A DNA stretch of 64,000 nt. Source: Cupriavidus alkaliphilus (GTDB taxonomy: Bacteria; Pseudomonadota; Gammaproteobacteria; Burkholderiales; Burkholderiaceae). The stretch covers positions 124,001 through 188,000 of the forward strand of contig NZ_FMAD01000005.1 of NCBI RefSeq assembly GCF_900094595.1. Reading direction: 5' to 3'. The notes under the pieces are model-generated. The model was not told where the DNA came from, searched no databases, and saw only the letters and a list, made by a program, of their open reading frames with translations. Shown piece after piece: positions 17,309-25,716 of the stretch (the stretch's first letter is position 1; the number at the start of each line of letters is the position of its first letter). The position numbers and the translations under genes are program-made.

Positions 17309-17320
17309 GTCCCGCGGGAC
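17309..17320. promoter_or_regulatory. Perfect palindromic operator candidate, LuxR/SDR intergenic
   Basis: The 12-bp perfect palindrome GTCC-CGCG-GGAC is preceded by CTA, as in the other cluster sites, and forms a second dyad GGAC-TA-GTCC with the bases before it. It lies almost exactly midway (about 205 bp each way) between the LuxR-type start at 17105 and the SDR start at 17525, in a 419-bp region with no other gene. Autoregulation is a plausible reading. Confidence 0.55.
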
Positions 17321-17435
17321 AGGCCCATCGTCACGCGGCGGCGGCGCAAACACATACTCCAAACAGACTAAGGACAGACCCATGCCCGCCCGCCAAGGGC
17401 AAACCCCTATGCAACCGGTAGCGCATGCGCGTCCT

Positions 17436-17447
17436 ACCCAAACAGAC
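17436..17447 (+). promoter_or_regulatory. Candidate operator upstream of SDR 17525
   Basis: The plus strand has CCCAAACAGACGATG, matching the CCCAACAGACGATG seen (minus strand) at the HsaA-type operon; the GTCC half is degenerate (ACCC). It is 78 bp upstream of the ATG at 17525, within the spacing range of the other sites. Confidence 0.4.
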
Positions 17448-17524
17448 GATGCCCGCGCGCCGCGCCGCCGCTACAAGGAGCCATGCGCGGCGATCGGCGC
17501 CGCCGTTTTCAGGAGACTTCCACC

Positions 17525-18340
17525 ATGGCGGCAAACCCGCGGCAGCAGGCCGCAGTCATCACCGGGGCAGCCGGCGGCATCGGGCTGGGGCTGGCCCACG
17601 CGCTGGCCGCGCAAGGCTACGCGCTGGCGCTGGCCGATATCGATGCCGATGCGCTCGAAGCCGCACGCGCGGCGCTGGCACGCGACGGCGCCACCGTCGT
17701 CGCCGTGCCTACCGACGTAGGCGACGCGCGGCAGATCGCGCACCTTTGCGACGAGAGCTTCCGCCAACTGGGCCGTGTCGACCTGCTGTTCAACAACGCC
17801 GGCGTGCTTGCCACCGGCCGCTGCTGGGAATTGCCGCCCGAAGTGTTCGACAAGGTCATGCGCGTCAACCTGTGGAGCGTGCTGCATGCGCTGCGCTGCT
17901 TCGTGCCGCGCATGGTGGCGCAGGGCTCGGGGCATATCGTCAACGTGGCGTCGATGGCGGGGCTGGCCGTGGGGCCCTGGCTGGCGCCTTACACCCTGTC
18001 CAAGCAGGGCGTGGTGGCGCTGAGCGAAGGGCTGGCGCTGGAGCTGCAGGCGGCGGGCCTGCCGATCAAGGTGTCGGTGGTCTGCCCCGGCCCGGTTGCC
18101 ACCGGCATCGCGGCGGACCTGGACGGCGCCGCGCCGCAGGAGGTGCACCAGATGAACGGCGCACTGCGCACGGGCATCGCCGCCGGCCTTGCGCCGGACC
18201 AGGCCGCGCGCGTGATCCTGGACGGCGTCTCGGCCGGCCGGTTCTGGATCCTGCCGCACGAACAGGCCGCGCACGCGGCGCTGGCGCGCGCGCAGGGCAT
18301 TGCCGCGGGCAGCGCGCCGTCGTTTGCGATGCAGCTTTGA
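17525..18340 (+). CDS. SDR family oxidoreductase
   Basis: A 271-residue SDR with TGAAGGIG, NNAG, VASMAGL and YTLSK as the Tyr-x3-Lys pair, and an ADIDAD stretch after the second strand suggesting NAD. The start has AGGAGA about 10 bp upstream. It is first in a plus-strand unit with the HSL-family hydrolase (74 bp downstream) and the RibBA-like gene. The C-terminal extension (GRFWILPHEQAAHAALARAQ) is typical of SDRs acting on larger alcohols. The substrate is unknown. Confidence 0.86.
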   Translation: MAANPRQQAAVITGAAGGIGLGLAHALAAQGYALALADIDADALEAARAALARDGATVVAVPTDVGDARQIAHLCDESFRQLGRVDLLFNNAGVLATGRCWELPPEVFDKVMRVNLWSVLHALRCFVPRMVAQGSGHIVNVASMAGLAVGPWLAPYTLSKQGVVALSEGLALELQAAGLPIKVSVVCPGPVATGIAADLDGAAPQEVHQMNGALRTGIAAGLAPDQAARVILDGVSAGRFWILPHEQAAHAALARAQGIAAGSAPSFAMQL

Positions 18341-18345
18341 TTGCC

Positions 18346-18390
18346 CGCCTGATTTTCGCCTGAATTTTTCGCCTGAATTTTTTGCCTGAT
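18346..18390. repeat. Short tandem repeat, GCCTGAATTTTT units
   Basis: Three copies of CGCCTGAWTTTT(T) plus a final GCCTGAT fill most of the 74-bp spacer between the SDR and the hydrolase genes. The T-rich runs make it unlike the surrounding GC-rich DNA. No stem-loop precedes the T runs, so it is not an obvious terminator; it looks like slippage expansion. Confidence 0.7.
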
Positions 18391-18414
18391 ACCCCCCGCC
18401 ATCCAGGAGACACC

Positions 18415-19389
18415 ATGCCGCTCGATCCCCAGGCCCGTGCCATGCTTGATGCCATGGCAGCCATGCCCAGCCCCGACTTCTCCACGCTGCGCGCCGCCGA
18501 CTACCGCGCCGCGCTGGCGGCCATGCCCGGCTTCGCGCCCGGCGATGCCGTCGCCGCGCAGCAAGACCTCACCCTGGACGGCCCGGCCGGCCCGCTGCAG
18601 GCGCGCTTGTACCGGCCCGATGCGCCCAGCGAGGGCCAGGGCAACGTGGCGCTGCCGCTCGTGATCTTTTTCCACGGCGGCGGCTTCGTGTTGTGCGGCC
18701 TCGATTCGCACGACAACATCTGCCGCAGCCTGGCGCGCCGCAGCGGCGCGCTGGTGCTGTCGGTCGACTACCGCCTCGCGCCCGAGGCGCGCTTCCCGGC
18801 CGCCGCCGACGACGCCGTCGCCGCGGTGCGTTGGGCCGCCGCGCATGCGGCACAACTGGGCGCCGACCCGTCGCGGCTGGCGGTGGCGGGCGACAGCGCC
18901 GGCGGCAACCTGGCCGCCGTGGTGTGCCAGCAGCTGCGCGGCAGCGGCATCGCGCTGCGGCACCAGCTGCTGCTCTATCCCTGGGTGGACTGCAGCGATG
19001 CCGCCGCGGGCAGCGCCAGCTACCGGGAATGCGCGCAGGGCTATTTCCTCAGCGTCGCCGAACTGGCGTGGTATCGCGCCCAGTACCTGGCCACGCCCGC
19101 CGACGCCGGCGATGTCCGCGCCAGCCCGCTGCACCAGCGCGACCTGCGCGGCCTGCCGCCGGCCACCATCATCACCGCCGAATTCGATCCGCTGCGCGAC
19201 CAGGGCGAGGCCTACGGCGAAGCGCTGCAGCGCGCCGGCGGCAACGCGGCCGTGCGCCGCTGGCCCGGCCAGATCCATGGCTTCGCCAGCATGCAAGGGG
19301 TGATGGATGCCGCGAGCCATGTGCTGGACGCGGCCGCGGCGGCGCTGCGCCAGGCGTTCGGCGCAAGCAGCCGGCAGGAGGCAGCATGA
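18415..19389 (+). CDS. Alpha/beta hydrolase, hormone-sensitive lipase family esterase
   Basis: A 324-residue esterase. The HSL oxyanion motif HGGG occurs in FFHGGGFVLCG, the nucleophile elbow is GDSAGG, and the acid and base of the triad fit FDPLRD and the His in IHGF. These enzymes hydrolyse short-chain or lactone esters of bulky compounds. The start at 18415 is preceded by CAGGAGA; the open frame begins 11 codons earlier without a ribosome site. It overlaps the following RibBA-like gene as ATGA. Within this cluster it could open an ester or lactone formed by the flavin monooxygenase; that is inference. Confidence 0.88.
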   Translation: MPLDPQARAMLDAMAAMPSPDFSTLRAADYRAALAAMPGFAPGDAVAAQQDLTLDGPAGPLQARLYRPDAPSEGQGNVALPLVIFFHGGGFVLCGLDSHDNICRSLARRSGALVLSVDYRLAPEARFPAAADDAVAAVRWAAAHAAQLGADPSRLAVAGDSAGGNLAAVVCQQLRGSGIALRHQLLLYPWVDCSDAAAGSASYRECAQGYFLSVAELAWYRAQYLATPADAGDVRASPLHQRDLRGLPPATIITAEFDPLRDQGEAYGEALQRAGGNAAVRRWPGQIHGFASMQGVMDAASHVLDAAAAALRQAFGASSRQEAA

Positions 19390-20486
19390 GCGCGGCCAAC
19401 CTGCTGGCGCCGATGCCCGAGGTGCTGGCAGCGCTCGCCGCGGGCGAGCGCGTGGTGGTGCTCGAAGATGAGAGCGCGGAAGCCACCGGCTGCGTACTGG
19501 TGGCCGCCGAGCGCGCCACCGAGGCCGACGTCAACTTCATGGCCGCCGAGGCGCGCGGCCTGGTGTGCATGGCCATCACCGAGGCGCGCCGCGCGCTGCT
19601 GCAGCTGCCGCCGATGGCCGCCAGCCAGCGCCAGCGCGAGCGCTACACCGTGTCGATCGAGGCCGCCAGCGGCGTCAGCACCGGCATCTCCGCCGCCGAC
19701 CGCGCGCTGACGCTGCGCGTCGCGGCGGCGCCGCGCGCCCGGCCGCATGACCTGGTCCAGCCAGGCCATGTCTTCCCGGTGGTGGCGCAGCCGGACGGGG
19801 TGCTGCGCCGCGCCGGCTTTGCCGAAGCATGTTCCGACCTGCCCCGGCTGGCGGGACGCGTCGCGGCCGGGGCCTATGCGCTGGTGCTCGACGACGACGG
19901 CGAGCTGATGCGCGGACCGGCCCTGCTCGACTTCGCCAGACGCCACGGGCTGCCGGCCGTCTCGGTCAGCGCACTGATCCACCACCGCCTGCTGACCGAG
20001 GGCGCGCTGCGCCGCACCCGATCGACCGAACTGGCGACGCCGTTCGGGCGCTTTACCGTGCACGCCTACCATGACGCGCCGGTGGACGCGCTGCACCTGG
20101 CGCTGGTACTGGGCCAGCCCGACCCGCACACGCCCGTGCTGACGCGCGTGCAGGCGGTGGAGATGCAGCGCGACGTGCTGGCCTTCGGCACGCCCGCGCA
20201 GCCGGCGTGGAACCTGGAGCGCTCGCTGGAGAGAATCGGTGCCGAGGGTTGCGGCGTGCTGGTGCTGCTGGACGAGCGCGAATCGCCGCAGCAACGGCTG
20301 GAGCGGCTGGCCGCTGCGGCCGCCGCCGCGCCCGCGCCGGCTTTCGCGCAGCGCGCGCTCGGGGTCGGGGCGCAGATCCTGCGCGACGTGGGCGCGCACA
20401 AGCTGCGCCTGCTGAGCCATCCGGTGCCCTACCGCGCCGTCACCGGCTTCGACCTGGAGGTGACGGAGTTTGTCCCGCCGGGCTGA
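19386..20486 (+). CDS. RibBA-like protein with both active sites degenerate
   Basis: A 366-residue protein collinear with bifunctional DHBP synthase/GTP cyclohydrolase II. The N-terminal half keeps VSIEAASGVSTGISAADRA and RPHDLVQPGHVFPV-type blocks of RibB. The metal/acid loop (DDEDRENEGD in E. coli) is here EDESAEATGC, and the catalytic GHTEA is FAEAC, so the key His is lost. In the C-terminal RibA-like half, ALVLGQPDPHTPVLTRVQ is recognisable, but the zinc cysteines and the RQEGR catalytic loop are missing. Riboflavin synthesis by this protein therefore looks unlikely. It is translationally coupled to the esterase gene (ATGA), and its 3' end overlaps the convergent DHH gene by 47 bp. Its role may be binding or new chemistry. 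Confidence 0.75.
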   Translation: MSAANLLAPMPEVLAALAAGERVVVLEDESAEATGCVLVAAERATEADVNFMAAEARGLVCMAITEARRALLQLPPMAASQRQRERYTVSIEAASGVSTGISAADRALTLRVAAAPRARPHDLVQPGHVFPVVAQPDGVLRRAGFAEACSDLPRLAGRVAAGAYALVLDDDGELMRGPALLDFARRHGLPAVSVSALIHHRLLTEGALRRTRSTELATPFGRFTVHAYHDAPVDALHLALVLGQPDPHTPVLTRVQAVEMQRDVLAFGTPAQPAWNLERSLERIGAEGCGVLVLLDERESPQQRLERLAAAAAAAPAPAFAQRALGVGAQILRDVGAHKLRLLSHPVPYRAVTGFDLEVTEFVPPG

Positions 20487-21456
20487 GCGGCGCGCCGAAG
20501 CAGTCGGCAAAGCTGCGCGTAAAGCGCTCCACGTCGGCGTCGGGCAGGTGGTTGATGCCGCCGGCCAGGCGCCGGCCGCCGCCGGTCTCGAAGGCGCGGC
20601 AGAAATCGGCCGCGCCGGTAGCACTGTGCGCCGGCACCCGCACGCTGACCGCAAAGCCGCCGCCAGACCTGGGCGATAGCAGGCCGATCGCATCGCCGGG
20701 ACGCCCGCGCACCAGCTCGTTGGCGAGCACGCCGATCGCGCGCCGTGCCCACGGTGCGTCGGGCAGCACCAGCAGCGCGGCGCCGGGCACTTCATGCAGG
20801 GGCGAAAGGCGGCGCGCCCGGGCCATGTCGTCGTCGTAGCCGTCGCACAGCAGCGTGTAGGTGGCGCACTGCGCGGCGAAGTCCAGCGGGTCGGCGAACG
20901 GCAGCATGTGCTGCGCCAGCGCGGCGGGGTCGCAATGCAGGTCGGCCACGCACTCGCCGTACGCGTTGTAGTTCAGGCAGGTGCCGAGCCGTTCCAGCAC
21001 CGCGGTCTGGCCTGCATCCAGCCCGAGCTGCGCCGCCATCGCGCGCGCCACGTCGCCGAGGTTGTCGCCAAAGGCTGCGGTGACCGCCCAGCGCCGGTGG
21101 CGTCCGTCCAGGTGGCGGTCGACCAGGATGCTGGTGCAGACCTGCGCCGCCTCGTCGATATGCGCGCGCAGGCCGGCATGCGCCGGCACGTCGCCGGCGT
21201 GGTGGTGGTCGAAGTAGTGCACCTCCACGCCGGCGTCGAGCAGCCGCAGCAGCCCGTCGCGGTTCTGCTCGAGCGAGATGTCGAGCGCCGTCACGATATC
21301 GCCGGCGCGAGCGTCGATGCGCTCGAGCAGCCGGATATCGCGCTTGACGCCGGTAAACAGCGTGGCGTCGCCCGGGTGCAAGCGATGGGCCAGGCGCAGC
21401 TGCTGCAGGGCGCACAGGCCGTCGGCGTCGCCGTTAAAGGCAAAGTAGCGTGTCAT
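20440..21456 (-). CDS. DHH-family phosphoesterase (candidate PAP phosphatase)
   Basis: A 338-residue DHH protein. Motif I is FNGDADG (Asp10, Asp12), motif II LDIS (Asp59), motif III DHHHAGD (Asp83-His84-His85), and a DHHA1-like C-terminal segment reads GGGRRLAGGIN. DHH phosphoesterases include NrnA, which removes the 3' phosphate from PAP (3'-phosphoadenosine 5'-phosphate). It is the last gene of the operon DUF1214-sulfotransferase-SDR-DHH, 19 bp after the SDR. PAP is the by-product of sulfotransferase action, so PAP recycling is an attractive but untested role. The start at 21456 is chosen as the first ATG matching family N termini; the longer frame upstream has none. The 3' end overlaps the RibBA-like gene. 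Confidence 0.82.
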   Translation of the reverse strand: MTRYFAFNGDADGLCALQQLRLAHRLHPGDATLFTGVKRDIRLLERIDARAGDIVTALDISLEQNRDGLLRLLDAGVEVHYFDHHHAGDVPAHAGLRAHIDEAAQVCTSILVDRHLDGRHRRWAVTAAFGDNLGDVARAMAAQLGLDAGQTAVLERLGTCLNYNAYGECVADLHCDPAALAQHMLPFADPLDFAAQCATYTLLCDGYDDDMARARRLSPLHEVPGAALLVLPDAPWARRAIGVLANELVRGRPGDAIGLLSPRSGGGFAVSVRVPAHSATGAADFCRAFETGGGRRLAGGINHLPDADVERFTRSFADCFGAPLSPAGQTPSPPGRSR

Positions 21457-21475
21457 GGCATGCGGTGCTATGGGC

Positions 21476-22267
21476 TCAGGGCATGAAATCGCCACCGTTG
21501 GCGTCCAGCGACGCGCCGGTGATGGCCCTGGCGTAGTCTGACACGAGAAACAGCGCTGCGCGCGCGCAATCATCGTCGGTCGGCATGCGGCCCAGCGCGA
21601 TCTGCGCCGTTACCGGCGCGATCACCGCGTCTTCGCTCACGCCCTGCTCGGCGGCGGCGTGGCGCACATAGCCCTGCACCGGCGCGCCCCACATCCAGCC
21701 CATGAAGATGCTGTTGGCGCGGATGCCATGCGGCCCCAGTTCGCGCGCCAGGTACTTGACCGCCACCGCCAGCGCGCCCTTGGACGCGGCGTAGCCGGAT
21801 TCGCCCGGCATCGGCTTGCGCGTGGCCTGGGTGTTGATCATCACGATGGCGCCGCCGCCCTGCGGCTTCATCAGCGCCGCCACCTCCTGCGTCAGCGTCA
21901 TGGTGCCGAAGACATTGGTGTCGAACACCTGGCGCCACACGTCCAGGTCGGCCGCTTCCACCGGCTCGGGGAAATTGCCGTGCTGGAAAGCGCTGTTGAC
22001 CAGCGCGTCGATGCGGCCGAAGCGGCGCAGGGTCTCGCTGGCAAGGTGGCGCGACTGGGCGCGGTCGGTGATGTCGGTCACCACCTTCAGCACTTCGCAA
22101 TCGGCGCCCAGGGCATCGATGCGGGCCTGCGCCTCGTCCAGCTTCGCCTCGGTGCGCGCGGCGATGGCCACGGCGCGGGCGCCCTCGCGAGCGGCCTCAA
22201 CGGCCAGCTTGATGCCCAGACCCGGGCCGATGCCGGATACGATGACGATCTTGTCTTTCAGCAGCAT
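21476..22267 (-). CDS. SDR family oxidoreductase
   Basis: A 263-residue SDR with a modified cofactor loop (SGIGPGLG), NSAFQ in place of the usual NNAG, MINTQAT around the catalytic residue (Thr or Asn in place of Ser), and YAASK as the Tyr-x3-Lys pair. The changed NNAG and Ser positions set it apart from the other SDRs in the cluster. AARTEAK after the second strand suggests NADP. It lies 27 bp after the sulfotransferase gene in the same operon, so it may act on the sulfated substrate or prepare the hydroxyl group for sulfation. Confidence 0.85.
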   Translation of the reverse strand: MLLKDKIVIVSGIGPGLGIKLAVEAAREGARAVAIAARTEAKLDEAQARIDALGADCEVLKVVTDITDRAQSRHLASETLRRFGRIDALVNSAFQHGNFPEPVEAADLDVWRQVFDTNVFGTMTLTQEVAALMKPQGGGAIVMINTQATRKPMPGESGYAASKGALAVAVKYLARELGPHGIRANSIFMGWMWGAPVQGYVRHAAAEQGVSEDAVIAPVTAQIALGRMPTDDDCARAALFLVSDYARAITGASLDANGGDFMP

Positions 22268-22294
22268 GGGGGTGGTCTCCTCGTTGTGTTCGTA

Positions 22295-23473
22295 TCAGTC
22301 GCGGCCCAGTACGTGCCGCTCGCGGTAACCGGCAAAGTCGCGCTCCAGCTGCGCCTGGCTCAGCCCGAACCGTTCCGGCGTGTAGGCGTGCGCCGCGCGC
22401 TGGTTGCGCGGGTTGCTTTCCATCCAGGCCCACATGCCGGCGCGCGCGGCCTCGGTCAGCGGCATGCCGGCGAAGCGGTAGACCGCCTGCGCCACGCCGA
22501 AGGGATCGCGCACCGTGTCCTCGAAGCGCACGTCGAGGAAGCGCCCGGCGGGCATGGCGTCGCGCACGGCCATGGCGTGCTCGGTGCCGCGCCGCATCTG
22601 TTCGCTCCACTGGCGGCCCACCGCAAGCGGATCCGGGTCATCGGCGTACAGCTTCCACAGCGTATGCGCCATGCTCGCCATCGACGGGATGGTCTGGACC
22701 GGATCGCGGTGGGTCAGCACCACCTGCGCCCCTGGGAACACCCGGAACAGCACCTCCAGCGCATGCAGGTGCTGCGGAGTCTTCAGCACCCAGCGTTGTG
22801 CCGGCACCGTCGAGGTCTCACCGCGCTGGCGCTTTTGCCACTGCAGGAACTGCAGCATGGTCTTCAGGCAGGCATAGACCTCGGTGTGGTCCTGCTGCGC
22901 CAGCCAGCCGGTGTAGGCGGGCACATTGGCGTAGGAATCCATCGCGCACAGGAACGAATGCTCCATCAGCATGAATTCCTCGTCGGCGGCCATCGCGTCG
23001 AGCGGGTGGATGGCAAGGATGTCAGGGATGAGCTGGATCATCTGCGCCACTTCCTCGCGCGCCGCGGCGATGCGCCGGCCGGGGTCGCGCACGTCCTCGC
23101 CCGGCAGCGGGGCCGGATAGCGGGTCTCCCACCACGCCGCCGAGCTGAAGCGCGCGTCGGTGGCCAGCATGCGCTGCAGCAGCGTCGTGCCGGTGCGCGG
23201 CAGGCCGACGATGACCAGCGGGTCTTCCACGCGCTCCTGCAGGATCTCCGGATGGCGCCGGCAGTAGTCCTGGATCACCAGCCGGTTCGCCAGCTGGGCC
23301 TGCAGCTTGCCTTCCAGCATGTGCGCGCCTTGCGGCGACAGGTTGGCCTCGCGTGCCAGCGAGTCCGACAGCACCCGCAGCGCCTCGCGATAGTTGCCCG
23401 GGCCGAAGTCAGCCAGCCCCCCGGCCCGCTCGCTCGCCTGCGCCAGCAGGCGTTCCACGTTGATGGCATTCAT
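22295..23473 (-). CDS. PAPS-dependent sulfotransferase
   Basis: A 392-residue sulfotransferase of the Sulfotransfer_3 type. The 5'-phosphosulfate loop GLPRTGTTL is at residues 90-98, and the 3'-phosphate motif THRDPVQTIPSMAS (Arg256, Ser264) follows. A preceding WVLKTPQHL segment is also typical. It transfers sulfate from PAPS to a hydroxyl of a small molecule, releasing PAP. The ATG overlaps the stop of the DUF1214 gene (ATGA), so the pair is coupled. The PAPS-making genes cysD and cysNC are transcribed divergently from the same control region. No signal peptide is visible, so it acts in the cytoplasm on an internal substrate. Confidence 0.9.
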   Translation of the reverse strand: MNAINVERLLAQASERAGGLADFGPGNYREALRVLSDSLAREANLSPQGAHMLEGKLQAQLANRLVIQDYCRRHPEILQERVEDPLVIVGLPRTGTTLLQRMLATDARFSSAAWWETRYPAPLPGEDVRDPGRRIAAAREEVAQMIQLIPDILAIHPLDAMAADEEFMLMEHSFLCAMDSYANVPAYTGWLAQQDHTEVYACLKTMLQFLQWQKRQRGETSTVPAQRWVLKTPQHLHALEVLFRVFPGAQVVLTHRDPVQTIPSMASMAHTLWKLYADDPDPLAVGRQWSEQMRRGTEHAMAVRDAMPAGRFLDVRFEDTVRDPFGVAQAVYRFAGMPLTEAARAGMWAWMESNPRNQRAAHAYTPERFGLSQAQLERDFAGYRERHVLGRD

Positions 23474-24591
23474 GCGTTGTTCTCCGCGAGGGTTGCACTG
23501 AGCGATGCAAGCTTGACCACGCGCGTGCGCGGATGCGACGGCTGCGCCGCGCCGACCCAGCGCCAGCACATGGTGCCGTTGTGATGGCCCGCGGTTTCCA
23601 GCCAGTTAGGCAGGCCCGGGTCGCGCGCGCTGAGGATCACGGTGACGCCGCCGTCGGCGTTGAGCCGGGCACCGTGCTTGTTGAGGCAGATGTCGTGGTA
23701 GCGGTAGTCGAGCGATTCCATCCAGTAGTTGTTGATCTGGAAGTTCCAGAACTCGCACTCCGGCACCCGGTCGACCTCGACCACCAGCGCCTCGTCGTCC
23801 GCGAGCCGCCAGCAGGAGTGGTAGTAGTAGATGTTGGGATCGCCGCCGGCCGCCTGGCAAACCGCCTGGTCCGCCGGCGGCAGGGCGTTGACGTGGCCGC
23901 CGTAACCCTGGGCCCAGTCGGCAAAGATGCGCGCGGTGCCCTCGACAAAACCAGCGGCGCGCAGCAGGCCGGCGTGCAGGCGCTCCGCGCTCAGCGCCGG
24001 CGGCTTGCCGTCGGCGTCGATGCGCTCGATCTGCAGTTCGGCGGGCGTCTCCGCCTTGCGGTCGAGGAAGGTCTGGCGCACCACCAGGGCATTGGTGGCC
24101 GGCTCCATGCGCACCCAGTTGCCCGGTTGCGGCTGGGCGCTGAGCGTGATCTCGAAACTGCCGTCCGGCTCCACGGCAAGCTTGTTGCTGTCGATAAAGC
24201 CGGTCTGGACCATGCGCCCGTCGGCTTCGTAGCCGCCCTTCTGCGTGCCGAAGCTCAGGTACGCCACCGTGCCGCGCCGTCCGCGGATGCGGTACGCCGC
24301 GCTGCCGTCCAGCCGCGCGTAGCGGTACAGGTTGTCCGGATTGTCGGCACCGATCTTGGCGGTCTCGTGCGACGGCGAGAACAAGCCGGGGAACGCCGGA
24401 TCGGCAAATTCCACGTGCATTTCCAGCGCAATGCGCAGCAAGCGGCTCAGGTAGCGGAAGCCCTCGGCGCGCGTGAGCGCGTCAGTCGGCGCTTCCGGGC
24501 GCAGGATCTGCTGCCCGCTGCGCTTGAGCACGTCACAAAACTCGGCCCAGGTCTGGCCGCTCAGCAATTGGTCTTCGGCGGATATCGCCAT
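23470..24591 (-). CDS. DUF1214 domain-containing protein
   Basis: A 373-residue protein with the DUF1214-type C-terminal half: DNLYRYARLDGSAAYRIRGRRGT in the middle, then FWNFQINNYWMESLDYRY and VILSARDPGLPNWLETAGH. No signal peptide or transmembrane segment is evident, unlike the exported DUF1254/DUF1214 proteins. Biochemical function of the family is unknown. DUF1214 genes beside sulfotransferases are familiar from sterol- or terpenoid-type clusters, by general recollection only. It is the first gene of the sulfation operon, coupled to the sulfotransferase by a 4-bp overlap. The start at 24591 is the first ATG with family similarity; two palindromic sites lie upstream. Confidence 0.82.
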   Translation of the reverse strand: MAISAEDQLLSGQTWAEFCDVLKRSGQQILRPEAPTDALTRAEGFRYLSRLLRIALEMHVEFADPAFPGLFSPSHETAKIGADNPDNLYRYARLDGSAAYRIRGRRGTVAYLSFGTQKGGYEADGRMVQTGFIDSNKLAVEPDGSFEITLSAQPQPGNWVRMEPATNALVVRQTFLDRKAETPAELQIERIDADGKPPALSAERLHAGLLRAAGFVEGTARIFADWAQGYGGHVNALPPADQAVCQAAGGDPNIYYYHSCWRLADDEALVVEVDRVPECEFWNFQINNYWMESLDYRYHDICLNKHGARLNADGGVTVILSARDPGLPNWLETAGHHNGTMCWRWVGAAQPSHPRTRVVKLASLSATLAENNA

Positions 24592-24653
24592 CTGCCTGCT
24601 CCCGTGGTTCGTCGGCGCAGCAACGATACCCAGCGCAGGGCGGCCCCTTCCTC

Positions 24654-24665
24654 GTCCGGGTGGAC
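24654..24665 (-). promoter_or_regulatory. Operator candidate, left arm of double site
   Basis: GTCC-GGGT-GGAC followed by TAG (plus strand); on the minus strand it reads CTA-GTCC-ACCC-GGAC-GAG. It is 63-74 bp upstream of the DUF1214 start. It forms the left half of a 22-bp inverted repeat (24652-24673 with 24691-24712, 20 of 22 bases paired) flanking a 17-bp spacer. Confidence 0.65.
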
Positions 24666-24698
24666 TAGGAAATGCGCGCCGCGGCCCGCGATTTCTTA

Positions 24699-24710
24699 GT
24701 CCGCCCGGAC
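24699..24710 (+). promoter_or_regulatory. Operator candidate, right arm of double site
   Basis: TTA-GTCC-GCCC-GGAC-GAA on the plus strand, 110-121 bp upstream of the cysD start at 24820. It faces the cysD-cysNC operon as the left arm faces the sulfotransferase operon. The centres of the two sites are 45 bp apart. Such symmetry suggests that one regulator controls both directions together. Confidence 0.65.
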
Positions 24711-24819
24711 GAAGTGGCGCGGGCCCCCGGCTCGCTACCTTTGGCCCATGCCGGACGACCGCGACAACCCTGCGCGGCACCGGCAAACCCAGAGGACCAA
24801 GCGTAAAAAGGAGACCCCG

Positions 24820-25716
24820 ATGTTGACCCACCTGGAGCAACTGGAGGCCGAGAGCATCCACATCATGCGGGAGGTGGTGGCGGAATGCGAGAACCCCGTC
24901 ATGCTCTATTCGATCGGCAAGGACAGCGCGGTGATGCTGCACCTGGCGATGAAGGCCTTCCATCCCGCGCGGCCGCCGTTCCCGCTGCTGCATGTCGATA
25001 CCACCTGGAAGTTCCGCGAGATGATCGCGTTCCGCGACCAGACCGCAGCCCGGCTGGGCCTGGACCTGCGCGTGCACGTCAACCCCGAGGGGCTGGCGCG
25101 CAATATCAGCCCGCACGAGCATGGCTCGGCCGTCCACACCGACGTGTGGAAGACGCAAGGCCTGAAGCAGGCACTGGACCACTACGGCTTTGACGCGGCC
25201 TTCGGCGGCGCACGCCGCGATGAAGAGAAATCCCGCGCCAAGGAGCGCGTGTTCTCGGTACGCACCGCGCAGCACCGCTGGGACCCCAAGATGCAGCGCC
25301 CCGAACTCTGGCGCCAGTACAACACGCGCAAGCGCAAGGGCGAGAGCCTGCGCGTGTTCCCGTTGTCGAACTGGACCGAGCTCGATATCTGGCAATACAT
25401 CTACCTGAACGAGATCCCGATCGTGCCGCTGTACTTCGCCAGGGAACGGCCGGTGGTGGAGCGCGACGGCACCTTGATCATGGTCGACGACGAGCGCCTG
25501 CCGCTGCGTCCGGGCGAAACCCCGCAACTGCGCAAGGTGCGATTCCGCACGCTGGGCTGCTACCCGCTCACCGGCGCGATCGAGAGCGACGCCGACACGC
25601 TCGGCGGCATCATCCAGGAAATGCTGCGGGCGACCACGTCGGAGCGCCAGGGACGGCTGATCGACAGCGATTCGGCCGGTTCGATGGAAAAGAAGAAGCA
25701 GGAGGGATACTTCTGA
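24820..25716 (+). CDS. cysD: Sulfate adenylyltransferase subunit 2
   Basis: This 298-residue protein is the ATP-pyrophosphatase subunit that, with CysN, makes APS from sulfate and ATP. SIGKDS (residues 31-36) is the PP-loop, and [17 protein letters not shown] and the C-terminal [20 protein letters not shown] are diagnostic of CysD. The start at 24820 follows AAAAAGGAG by about 7 bp; the frame extends upstream without family similarity. It is transcribed divergently from the DUF1214/sulfotransferase operon and overlaps cysNC by 1 bp. The location in a catabolic cluster, away from sulfite and PAPS reductase genes, argues for a dedicated PAPS supply rather than cysteine synthesis. Confidence 0.95.
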   Translation: MLTHLEQLEAESIHIMREVVAECENPVMLYSIGKDSAVMLHLAMKAFHPARPPFPLLHVDTTWKFREMIAFRDQTAARLGLDLRVHVNPEGLARNISPHEHGSAVHTDVWKTQGLKQALDHYGFDAAFGGARRDEEKSRAKERVFSVRTAQHRWDPKMQRPELWRQYNTRKRKGESLRVFPLSNWTELDIWQYIYLNEIPIVPLYFARERPVVERDGTLIMVDDERLPLRPGETPQLRKVRFRTLGCYPLTGAIESDADTLGGIIQEMLRATTSERQGRLIDSDSAGSMEKKKQEGYF

